From NCBI RefSeq assembly GCF_932526225.1, contig NC_064044.1, positions 15,625,453-15,689,452 of the forward strand: 64,000 bases of DNA. Direction: 5' to 3'. Of the stretch, positions 50,701-55,866 are shown in pieces. Both the position numbers and the translations under genes were made by a program. This DNA is from Nematostella vectensis (Eukaryota > Cnidaria > Anthozoa > Actiniaria > Edwardsiidae). Each line of letters opens with the position of its first letter. Within the stretch, counting starts at the first letter, position 1. The notes beneath the pieces were generated by a model, which was given only the letters and a program-made list of their open reading frames with translations, did not search any database and was not told the DNA's origin.

Positions 50701-53700
50701 TGAAGAAGCCTTGTCGGACTGAAAACATATAACCAGTAGAAAAAATTAGTTAGCTCTGCTTTATCTTCAACCCCTCGGGTATGTTCGACTAGTTATTATT
50801 AGAATTTAGCAACCAAACAGATATATTTTTTTCGTAATTCCATTATTAAACAATGCAAATTATAAATAATATAAGGTTGTCCAGGCGTTTGAATTTTTTG
50901 TGGATTGAGAATTCCCATCTTGCTTTAGTGCGTATTTTACCACATGCTGTAAGCCTTTGCATTTATGTATCTGAGACTTTTTATGGAATTTTTGTCTTGT
51001 CAATGTAAATGTATTTCGAAGGGTTGTTAATTAGTTACCATGGACTTGGACGTGTAACCATGTGAACATGAGACCAATAGTAACATTCCAGTATGCACAA
51101 GTGTTAATAAAAGTCTGAGTTATTTGCTGTTTTTTTTTTCAGGCACCTGGGAGTCGGAATGTGCGCTTTGTCTCGAATACGTGAAAACTATCCCGTCATG
51201 CACCTGTGGACTTGTGATGAGGTAAACGAAACATTGTGTTATTATTGTTTAGGGGCACGTAAGTACGTGATTTTGTAAGAACGTAAGTACGTGATTTTGT
51301 AAGCACGTGAGTATGTGATTTTGTGAGTGCGTGAGAATGCGATTTTGTAAGCACGTGAGATTAGTTACCATGGACTTGGACGTGTAACCATGTAAACATA
51401 AGACCAATAGCACCATTCCAGTACGCATAAGTGTTAATAGAAGTCTGAGTGATTTGCTGTTATATTTTTTGTAAGTACCTGAGTACGTGGTATTGTAAGA
51501 ACGTGAATATGCGATTTTGTGAGTGCGTGAGTATGCGATTTTGTGAGTGCGTGAGATTATCTAAGGCATGCTACATGCGATATATATTCTAGTTTTTCCA
51601 GGCTTTTACCGCTTGCTTTTACAGATCTCGTCCGAATATTATCTGACCTTATTTTCAAAAATCCAATCTTTCTGATTGTTTCAGAATCAGAAACATTCTT
51701 AACCGGAAGCTGAGATCTATGCAAGCCATCGACTTCCTGTCCAGTTCTCGTCAGCTTAGCGCGTCCGAGGTGCCTTGGACCCAGGTGATAGAAGCCTGCA
51801 TCTCTACAGTGGTAACGTTATTACACTCCAACCCAGTCCTCTCCGAGACAAGTGTCTTCTATTTGCCAACTGAGCTTGCGCTGTTTGAGCAGCCGCTGGA
51901 TTGGCGTGATTGCGTGGGCTCGTCGAAGCAGGATCGATGCAAGGAGCTTTATAAGTCCAGGTGAGATTAATGAGTAGCAGTGAAACCACAGTGGAACTCA
52001 ACTGTGACCGTGGAAGTTAGAAAATAAGAATTCGCCCTCTCAACAGAACGCTCAAAACACAAGAAAAAAAAGATCAGCAAACACAACTCAAGACACAAAT
52101 AGATACCTTTATTCCGATCCCCCAGGTTCATTTCCATGGCCTCAAAACACAATGTCCACTCCTTCAAGGCTTCTGGAAGCCATGAAACATCTTGCCGCCA
52201 TAAAACATTGCAAAGCAAATTATGGGATATCTGGGTTTTTTTTAAATTTTTTAATAAAGGGTAAAGAAGGCTGTCAAATTTTATCGATGTCAAAAGTAAT
52301 TTGTAGTTGATGTACCGCTTTATACAGCCTCCATTATATATCCCTGATGTTTTCACTTTACACTTATAAAATAGAGGTCTCGAAAATATGGCGCTGGTTC
52401 ATTGCTTTTGCGATTATAACAAAGCTAATGACGACACGTCATCAGTTTACAGACGGCTAGCCCCGCCAAGCGAGAGTCAATGCTACACCAATCCGTGATG
52501 TCGGTGGACCAAGAAATGCACTCGATCTGTGGTAAGAGCCCCCCTCCCCCCTCAGAGATAATTCTGGCATGTACCATTCACGTGGTCTTTGGTAGACTAC
52601 GATAAAGTCAAATGCAGCAATTAAAGTTCGAATTGTTTCTTAGCTTGTCGATGTTGTTGGTTTAGTGCGTATTTGCTGATGTGACCTTGACCTGCTTTAC
52701 CGCCGCCTGGTGCTTCTCGGCGCTCTCTTATTGGTCAGCGGTTTAACGGAGATGGTCAAACGGCCGCCGCAGCTGCTTCCGTCACCAGTCGCGACTTTGA
52801 CACGAAAAACACAAAAATTGCAAATGAGATGTCCATTTTAGTAGCGAAGTAAACCCACTTAAAGTGCCCGTAGCATCAACTCTTAATTTCCGACTTGCTC
52901 ATATCATATGTTTTTGTTATTTTTCTAACTGCTTGTGTTTGATTTTTCTTAGAAAAGTCCTTAGTATCAGCACTGAGCCCAGTCCTAACTATACCACAGG
53001 AAGACCATGGATCTCTCCACGATCTTCAGCAGAGGCTGAGCGCTGTCTTGTGGCATGAGCGACAGGAGTCCAATAAGTAAGTTGGGTTGCCTGTGCATCG
53101 AGTCTAGTGTGGGTGGGTTGACCGTGGATCGAACTAAGTGTGCTTGGGTTGTCTGTTGGTCGAGTCTAGTGTGAGTGAATTCTCGGAGGATCGAGTCTAG
53201 TTATGGTGGGTTGTCGGTGGACCGAGTCTAGTTATGGTGGGTTGTCAGTGGATCGAGTCTAGATATGGTGGGTTGTCAGTGGATCGAGTCTAGTGTGGTT
53301 GGGTTGTCTGTGGATCGAGTCTAGATATGGTGGGTTGTCTGTGGATCGAGTCTAGTTATGGTCGGTTGTCTGTGGATCGAGTCTAGATATGGTGGGTTGT
53401 CTGTGGATCGAGTCTAGTGTGGGTGAGTTGTCTGTGGATCGAGTCTAGATATGGTGGGTTGTCTGTGGATCGAGTCTAGTGTGGGCGGGTTGTCAGTAGA
53501 TCGAGTCTAGATATGATGGGTTGTCTGTGGATCGAGTCTAGTGTGGGTGAGTTGTCAGTGGATCGAGTCTAGTGGGTTGTCTGTGGATCGAGTCTAGTGT
53601 GGGTGGGTTGTCTGTGGATCGAGTCTAGATATGGTGGGTTGTCGTTGGATCGAGTCTAGTGTGGTTGGGTTGTCTGTGGATCAAGCTTAGTGGGGGTGGG

Positions 53701-55855
53701 TTGCCTGTTCATAGAGTCTAGTGTGGGTGGGTTGTCTGTGGATCGAGTTAAGTGTGGTTGGGTTGTCTGTGGATCGAGTGTAGTGTGGTTGGGTTGTCTG
53801 TGGATCGAGTGTGGTGTACGTGGGCTGCCTTACTAATGAAAAGAAATGCGGAGAAACCCTGAATGGATCTTGACGCGGATTCCATTCCAGTCTTATATTA
53901 TTACTAAAACTTGTTTTTTTATTTCAGTTTCGAACATATGTTGCAATGCCTGGTTGGCGAAGAGTCTGTCACGGATAGTGTAACGCAATACCTCACACAA
54001 TCAAAGAAACGCAAGGCCGAAAGTCTTATCGAGGTAAGGAACGACTTCACGTAATCTAGACTAGGTGTGACGCAATTCGTCACGCAGTCTAACGAACGCA
54101 TTTTCTGTGTCCCAATGTCTTTTTTGAGATAGTCGAGCATTGCACAAAAAGTATTCAGATACGATAAACAGATTATTATTTTTTTTAACTGAATAAAATA
54201 AAAGTGTTAATAATAGACTAGATATTCTAGATGTTGTCAAAAAGCCGTATTTGCTATATGTGCGCAAAGCCGTATGTGATTTCTCCACCGCTTGTCTAGT
54301 CACTGCATGGCATGCTCTAACGGCTAATGATGTGCAGTCTTAATTGATAGAAAAACTCCTACAATAAAACGGCTTAACCATATTGCTAAAGCATATAATA
54401 TTCTACGGGTGATAAAACCGAATATCAAGGCTCAAATATTAATTCGACCAATATCAACAGCCCCATTTAAATATAAAAATCCCTCCAAATCAAGAGTTTT
54501 ATCCAGGATACAAATGCAGAATAAAAGGCAAAATGGCCTTAAACATGCTTGTTTGTGCTTCGCAGTTTCAAGGTACAAAGTCCAGTCGTCACCGGACAGA
54601 CGGTTTGATTTCGGGATTACCGGACAGACGTCACGAGACAATAGAGACACGCCTCTCGCAGCTCCAGGAAAGCATCAGGGATGAAAGGTATGTGCAATGA
54701 GCGCATGCGCGACTTGTGTGTTCGCCATATTTTCCAGCCATAAGTAGCTCACATTAAAAACGACACAATGAGCGACTAGTGCCTGGTGGCGTGGCGGGTT
54801 ACCTGTGGTTGATGATTTGAGGTCGCCTGAAACCCGTTTCTTCAATTGGTTGGCCCATCCCCTCTTGCTCTCGCGGCAAACGAGAGGAATAGAAGACTTG
54901 CAATAAGAGATCACGTGTCTGTTTGAGTGACTGACTCAAGCAAAAGTAAACATACGGCCGTCAACCCAGAGGGCGACGAAAAAAAGTCTTTCAATGAAAA
55001 TAAGCCCTTTCTGATGAAGAAACTTTCTCGCTGACTCGTAAGCACTGTATAAGTTTTTTGTTGTTGTTATTTTGCCGAGTTGGCCCTCAAACAGTCACGT
55101 GATGCCTAGTGCAAGTCGCTTATTGACGGAAAGCCAGGTACGAGGCTGACCTAGCTAGGGTTAATTTATTCAAAATATGGAGTTTGAGAAGAGAAAAATA
55201 TTTTAATTTTGTAAAGCTCAAATTGACATACGAGACATTACCAGATTCTCATCACATGCGGCTGACTTAACTCCACTTTATTCATTGGTTTGAGTATGGT
55301 ATGAGTATAATGTGAGTATGGTGCGTGTAGGTGCGTGCGTGTGCGTGTAGGTGCGTGCGTGTGCGTGTAGGTGCGTGCGTGTGCGTGTAGGTGCGTGCGT
55401 GTGCGTGTAGGTGCGTGTGCGTGCAGGTGCATGCGTGTGCGTGTAGGTGCGTGCGTGCAGGTGTGGGGGGAGGGGAGGGTCTCACGTGCTCCTCAAGGTG
55501 TAGCCACAGCCATCTTAACCCTGAAAAGAGTTCTGTTTTGTTCCACCTATCTCGTTATATTCTCAATGCAAAAATGGTATTCGCTTAGCGAATCAAATCA
55601 TTTCTAGTCCACAAAAAGCTCTGGGTGATAACAGAACGAATCAGGTTTTTACACCTCTGAAACCCGCTGAATAGACCCTAGATTGAACAGATTCTTGACC
55701 TTTCGCTCCACTCTATATAAACCTCTACCTTTGTCCCTTGTATGGATCGATATGGAGTCTACTGACACTCTCTATTTTAACCTCACTTACTCTTGTCTTG
55801 TAGGGAGTTTACTAGAGCGATGGAGGAACGAATGGCGTCGTATTTAAAAAGCTGA
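10397..55855 (+). CDS. MCM3AP: MCM3AP/GANP orthologue (TREX-2 mRNA-export scaffold), 40-exon gene
   Basis: GANP is the animal Sac3: it scaffolds TREX-2 (with ENY2, PCID2, centrins and DSS1) at nuclear pores and hands spliced mRNPs to NXF1 for export. Its C-terminal part binds and is reported to acetylate MCM3. I traced 40 exons whose phases agree at every junction. They total about 5,115 coding bases, about 1,704 residues plus TGA at 55853, somewhat shorter than vertebrate GANP (about 1,980). Domain order matches the family: FG repeats (1 to about 225), RRM-like (about 226-305), SAC3/GANP (about 385-725), a helical linker and the MCM3AP C-terminal region. The least certain parts are exon 1, the end of exon 4 and the start of exon 36. 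Introns are loaded with satellites and transposons; the largest are introns 10 (5.8 kb) and 14 (5.5 kb). Confidence 0.95.
12550..15635 (+). CDS. MCM3AP: MCM3AP exons 3-5: end of RRM-like domain and linker
   Basis: Exon 3 is 12550-12661 (TTCCAG acceptor, GTGAGT donor). It completes the RRM-like fold with an alanine/lysine helix ([13 protein letters not shown]) and a strand ending in FWKQDKKR, as in GANP. Exon 4 is 13757-13815 (donor GTGGGT); an alternative donor four bases downstream, GTAACA, breaks the phase with exon 5. Exon 5 is 15587-15635 (acceptor ACAG). Together exons 4-5 give a short acidic/polar linker without a recognised fold. An alternative end for exon 4 at 13812 would remove one valine and keep the frame. 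Confidence 0.75.
12684..13113. repeat. 53-bp minisatellite, about 8 units, in intron 3
   Basis: Units start GCTCAAATGTTAGAGAGCAG at 12684 and 12737 and repeat every 53 bp to about 13113. Variation is limited (AGAGAG/AGGGAG, GCCGTAGC/GCCATAGC). The array begins only 22 bp after the exon 3 donor. Confidence 0.95.
14070..15586. other. Rest of intron 4: AT-rich, nothing recognised
   Basis: AT-rich intron sequence without recognisable genes. A locally GC-richer stretch at about 14110-14270 stands out in base composition, but I find no matching partner or terminal repeats for it within the window. Confidence 0.4.
15966..31121 (+). CDS. MCM3AP: MCM3AP exons 6-17: SAC3/GANP domain
   Basis: Exons: 15966-16046, 16122-16195, 16328-16396, 16696-16761, 17022-17168, 23009-23070, 23388-23520, 24437-24513, 24913-25026, 30490-30538, 30754-30867, 30972-31121. 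The conserved Sac3 signature [16 protein letters not shown] spans exons 7-8. It is followed by [10 protein letters not shown] (exon 9), [14 protein letters not shown] and [13 protein letters not shown] (exon 10), [11 protein letters not shown] (exons 11-12), [19 protein letters not shown] (exon 13), and [17 protein letters not shown] (exon 14). The winged-helix part is in exons 15-17. In Sac3 this helical plus winged-helix unit binds PCID2/Thp1 and DSS1/Sem1. Intron 10 holds the fold-back element. Intron 14 begins with the splice-donor satellite. Confidence 0.95.
18055..19286. repeat. Four dispersed direct repeats inside the fold-back element
   Basis: Related segments of about 170-230 bp lie near 18055-18290, 18435-18620, 18818-18985 and 19110-19286. 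Each holds GCGCAGTCCTGCGCT (or a variant), then TTAGCCAATAATGATACAAT, then GCGCAGGACTGCTCATGTAT. The two GC-rich blocks are partly complementary, so each unit can form its own hairpin. This 1.5 kb lies only in the left half of the large element. Confidence 0.85.
20119..22335. repeat. Direct repeats in the centre and right half of the fold-back element
   Basis: The segment at about 20119-20336 (GCTTCGAAACATGATGG to GTGAGCTAGAAGAT) recurs directly at about 22150-22335 with a deletion. The segment at about 21284-21490 recurs directly at about 21592-21780 and belongs to the inner right arm. A stretch at 20440-20830 is rich in CTCG/TCTCGG repeats. These copies show internal rearrangement after insertion. 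Confidence 0.7.
25016..28388 (+). repeat. 20-bp splice-donor satellite, about 168 units, at the start of intron 14
   Basis: The unit is AAGCTAGTCAAGTAAGTCGT. The first copy straddles the real exon 14/intron 14 border at 25026/25027: AAGCTAGTCAA is the last 11 exonic bases (Lys-Leu-Val-Lys) and GTAAGTCGT is the donor. The unit then repeats with little change for 3.37 kb. Variants are GGTC or CGTC in place of AGTC, and 15-bp units lacking AAGCT. GGTC units occur in blocks at several places, showing that multi-unit segments were copied. Nearly every unit keeps CAA|GTAAGT, a strong 5' splice site. Confidence 0.98.
28493..29936. repeat. 24-bp minisatellite (copy A), about 60 units, in intron 14
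   Basis: The unit is CCTATTGCGTGACTTACC followed by ACTAGG, with common GCG/GCA and CCG/CCA changes. The 24 bp period keeps all frames open, giving artefactual frames of over 500 codons on both strands. On the minus strand each unit contains CTAGTGGTAAGTC, which resembles the CTAGTCAAGTAAGTC of the adjacent 20-bp array in opposite orientation. The same family is found again in intron 33. Confidence 0.95.
30131..30281. repeat. Probable interspersed repeat with GGGCCCGGGCCCCCC palindrome
   Basis: The segment begins with a G/C palindrome (GGGGGCCCGGGCCCCC) and ends with GGCTACGCCACTGAAATCG. Its layout, a short unit ending in CTACGCCACTG, is typical of short interspersed or inverted-repeat elements in invertebrate genomes. 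I see no second full copy in the window. Confidence 0.4.
31625..32070. repeat. 29-bp minisatellite, about 15 units, abutting the exon 18 acceptor
   Basis: The unit is CATAGTGTGTCCCATTTACT followed by CACATTACT, with ACTCAC/ACTTAC variation. The array runs to within about 10 bp of the exon 18 acceptor (TTCCACAG at 32071-32078), so its last units form the 3' end of intron 17. On the minus strand each unit contains GTGAGTAA or GTAAGTAA, a donor-like sequence. Confidence 0.93.
32079..37747 (+). CDS. MCM3AP: MCM3AP exons 18-25: proline-rich and charged helical linker
   Basis: Exons: 32079-32318, 32835-32891, 33283-33366, 33500-33618, 34006-34119, 36460-36663, 37122-37265, 37679-37747. Exon 18 starts [19 protein letters not shown], which corresponds to the NGGPLPP segment following the SAC3 domain of GANP, then becomes low-complexity. 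Exons 20-24 are rich in Glu, Lys, Gln and Leu with heptad-like spacing, fitting the long helix that in GANP binds ENY2 and centrins. The basic motif [20 protein letters not shown] in exons 23-24 resembles the family's RW-EAV-ARKKLRRQ-R-FP segment. Exon 24 has a duplicated acceptor described separately. Confidence 0.9.
32490..32705. repeat. 49-bp minisatellite, about 4 units, in intron 18
   Basis: Units starting ACAAATGTCCGGACTTCTGT occur at 32495, 32544 and 32593 (49 bp period), continuing to about 32705 with TTATCATATCTCTTTGTTTT in each. Confidence 0.92.
34736..34855. repeat. Direct duplication containing TTAGGGTTAGGG
   Basis: Two copies of about 60 bp, each GGTTAGGGTTAGGG followed by ATGGTTGGGTAAGACTT and an AAATAAACTT segment, lie in tandem. 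The telomere-like hexamer occurs only twice in each copy, so this is internal repeat sequence rather than a telomere. Confidence 0.75.
35044..35322 (-). CDS. Unrecognised 92-codon open frame inside the intron 22 element
   Basis: The frame runs on the minus strand, opposite to MCM3AP. The predicted protein is lysine-rich ([14 protein letters not shown], ending QFLKQKK), with no membrane segment or motif I recognise. An internal ATG gives a 73-residue form starting MGFSTKK. It could be a remnant of an element-encoded protein or chance; its length in AT-rich DNA is only weak support. Confidence 0.25.
   Translation of the reverse strand: MRIVRIKNAIQLSCSCSEIMGFSTKKRYKNSEFVIERNIIMAEEVVPCVDRALFLEKITEFKLQTKSKKSEINFYIEDGLYEKAKQFLKQKK
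36008..36078 (+). tRNA. tRNA-like sequence (tRNA pseudogene or SINE head)
   Basis: About 71 bp with an A-box-like TGGTCAAGTGG and a B-box GGTTCGAATC at tRNA spacing. GCCTTA at the 5' end pairs with TAAGGT at the 3' end. A D-stem GTC/GGC can form. The anticodon stem around ACTTCGGA and the T-stem are imperfect, so a working tRNA is unlikely. No CCA or clear terminator run of T follows. It lies inside the intron 22 element. Confidence 0.45.
36780..37060. repeat. Degenerate CCAACCAATTTG repeat in intron 23
   Basis: CCAACCAATT, CAAACCAATT or CAGCCAATTT followed by TGCTGTAT-like sequence recurs every 30-60 bp about eight times. This is an old, decayed tandem repeat between exon 23 and the duplicated acceptor of exon 24. 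Confidence 0.7.
37084..37159 (+). repeat. Tandem duplication of the exon 24 acceptor (38 bp)
   Basis: ATGGTTGAAGTGTTATCATT, each time preceded by TTTCTCTGTAG or TTTCTCTGCAG, occurs at 37084 and again at 37122. The copy at 37122 gives an exon that continues the frame. Use of the upstream acceptor would add 38 bases and bring in an in-frame TGA at the junction of the copies (GAT GGT TGA). Both pyrimidine tracts look usable. Confidence 0.85.
37859..47429 (+). CDS. MCM3AP: MCM3AP exons 26-33: first part of the MCM3AP C-terminal region
   Basis: Exons: 37859-38117, 38744-38815, 40804-40929, 41458-41569, 45346-45458, 45942-46023, 46489-46562, 47204-47429. Exon 26 carries [16 protein letters not shown] and [10 protein letters not shown], matching the family's FWKLVLVLP strand. 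Exon 29 carries [20 protein letters not shown], matching the QAKPFQPALPLVVLV element. Exon 33 carries [17 protein letters not shown] and HVSWPAPEF, matching the ELFNSVLQFLASVVSS and LSWPVTEF elements. This region includes the part of GANP that contacts MCM3 and has been called an acetyltransferase; I cannot judge catalysis. Introns 27, 29 and 33 each hold a satellite array. Confidence 0.9.
38310..38690. repeat. About 54-bp minisatellite, about 7 units, in intron 26
   Basis: Units contain GAACCTCCTTATATCGAACG, then GCTTAGCCATGCTTGAGGTC and TGATTAAGTT. Unit length varies from about 47 to 63 bp. Confidence 0.88.
38920..40733. repeat. 24-bp minisatellite, about 75 units, in intron 27
   Basis: The unit is TTGCCATATCATTATATC followed by CGTCCC, with frequent single changes (ATATC/ATGTC, CATT/CGTT/TAGTT, CGGTCCC/CCGCCCC/CCATCCC). 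A few units have lost one to three bases, which shifts the frame. This array is unrelated in sequence to the other 24-bp family and ends about 70 bp before exon 28. Open frames of up to 450 codons are artefacts of the period. Confidence 0.95.
41743..45070. repeat. 30-bp minisatellite, about 111 units, in intron 29
   Basis: The unit is AACCACTAAGATTCATGTGA followed by GATTCTTGAT. It is very homogeneous: most units are identical and the main variant is GAGGTTC for GAGATTC, which alternates regularly with the standard unit in the stretches 43440-43590 and 44250-44620. A one-base deletion near 43368 (AACCATAAG) divides the open frames. The frames read as a repeated ten-residue unit ([10 protein letters not shown] on the minus strand), but with no start context, domain or neighbouring exon they are not genes. 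Confidence 0.97.
45071..45300. repeat. Two tandem copies of a 120-bp segment in intron 29
   Basis: A segment with TCTTCC, CTCCTCTAAT, GGTTGCTGAGTAAAAC, GTGGCCCACG and CTTTAA occurs at about 45080-45180 and again at about 45183-45303, ending each time in GATATATGTTAGACTA or a close variant. It separates the 30-bp array from exon 30. Confidence 0.75.
46860..47119. mobile_element. 260-bp miniature inverted-repeat element in intron 32
   Basis: The left end TACACCTATTTCACAAAAGG and the right end (reverse complement TACACCCATTTCAATAAAGG) continue inward as GTTGTCAGTGCAAATGGC, giving terminal inverted repeats of about 50 bp. The flanks allow a TA duplication, as in Tc1/mariner-type elements, but this is not certain. 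A related left end (TACACCTATAGAGGCTGTCA) lies in intron 10 near 17199. Confidence 0.75.
47677..48748. mobile_element. About 1.07-kb inverted-repeat element in intron 33
   Basis: The left arm starts GAAACGATCCCCAAAAGTTC and runs to GCGGTAATGGACAAAC near 47775. The right arm is its complement, from about 48655 to 48748. The arms are about 100 bp with scattered differences. I could not fix a target duplication. The interior has no recognised protein. Confidence 0.7.
48857..49498. repeat. 24-bp minisatellite (copy B), about 27 units, in intron 33
   Basis: Same family as the intron 14 array: CCTATTGCGTGACTTACC plus ACTAGG, with the same GCG/GCA, CCG/CCA and CTAGTCC variants. A seven-unit block carrying the CTAGTCC variants is repeated at an offset of 168 bp (49045 and 49213). 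The array continues beyond the LINE fragment as about three units at 50496-50563. Confidence 0.95.
49499..50495 (-). mobile_element. 5'-truncated non-LTR retrotransposon inserted in the 24-bp array
   Basis: The minus strand encodes the C-terminal part of a LINE reverse transcriptase. It starts at the catalytic DD ([10 protein letters not shown]) and is open to a stop near 49547. Recognisable parts are [46 protein letters not shown] and [16 protein letters not shown] terminal zinc-knuckle-like C-X2-C-X12-H-X3-C follows. The 3' end is a short CTA repeat. TTGCGTGACT flanks both sides (49489-49498 and 50496-50505), a 10 bp target duplication that is also part of the satellite unit. The endonuclease and most of the polymerase are missing, so the copy is dead on arrival. 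Confidence 0.92.
50496..50563. repeat. Remainder of 24-bp array B beyond the LINE
   Basis: About three units of CCTATTGCGTGACTTACC/ACTAGG continue in the same orientation and end at ACTTACCACTATATTG. They show that the LINE landed near the 3' edge of an existing array. Confidence 0.9.
51031..51475 (+). repeat. Duplicated 3' end of intron 33 on either side of exon 34
   Basis: The 105 bp before exon 34, from TTAGTTACCATGGACTTGGA at 51031 through TTTGCTGTTTTTTTTTTCAG, recur at 51361-51470 after exon 34. The second copy ends TTTGCTGTTATATTTTTTGT, so the pyrimidine tract is kept but the AG is lost. The space between holds exon 34 and a degenerate GTACGTGATTTTGTAAG repeat, which continues to about 51560. 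Confidence 0.85.
51143..55855 (+). CDS. MCM3AP: MCM3AP exons 34-40: C-terminal end and stop
   Basis: Exons: 51143-51221, 51685-51960, 52446-52531, 52953-53076, 53928-54033, 54566-54687, 55804-55855. Exon 35 encodes [15 protein letters not shown] and FYLPTEL, matching the family's IPWDDLIALCINHKL segment and following strand. Exon 36 has two in-frame acceptors, at 52446 and 52461; the second removes five codons and neither has a strong pyrimidine tract. Exons 38-40 form a short coiled-coil-like tail ([18 protein letters not shown]) ending in KS-stop, in the position of the helical C-terminus of GANP. Confidence 0.88.
51961..52445. other. Intron 35: nothing recognised
   Basis: A minus-strand open frame of 129 codons in this interval has no recognisable features and overlaps the exon 35 donor region. 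I treat the stretch as plain intron. Confidence 0.4.
53077..53825. repeat. Variable 25-31-bp minisatellite starting at the exon 37 donor
   Basis: The unit is about GTGGGTTGTCTGTGGATCGA followed by GTCTAG and a variable TGTG or ATATG. About 27 units occur. The first partial unit is GTAAGTTGGGTTGCCTGTGC, meaning the array begins inside the exon 37 5' splice site itself. Unlike the intron 14 array, later units do not keep GTAAGT. Confidence 0.9.
55321..55465. repeat. GTGCGTGTAGGTGCGTGC repeat in intron 39
   Basis: About seven units of an 18-20 bp GT-rich repeat (GTGCGTGTAGGTGCGTGC) with potential for left-handed DNA because of alternating purine/pyrimidine steps. It ends in a G-run (GTGGGGGGAGGGGAGGG). 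Confidence 0.88.
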
Positions 55856-55860
55856 GAAGT

Positions 55861-55866
55861 AATAAA
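55861..55866 (+). terminator. Polyadenylation signal of MCM3AP
   Basis: AATAAA starts six bases after the TGA stop (55853-55855). If used, the 3' untranslated region is only about 20-40 bases. A second AATAAA follows near 56238, so a longer 3' end is possible. Confidence 0.6.
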
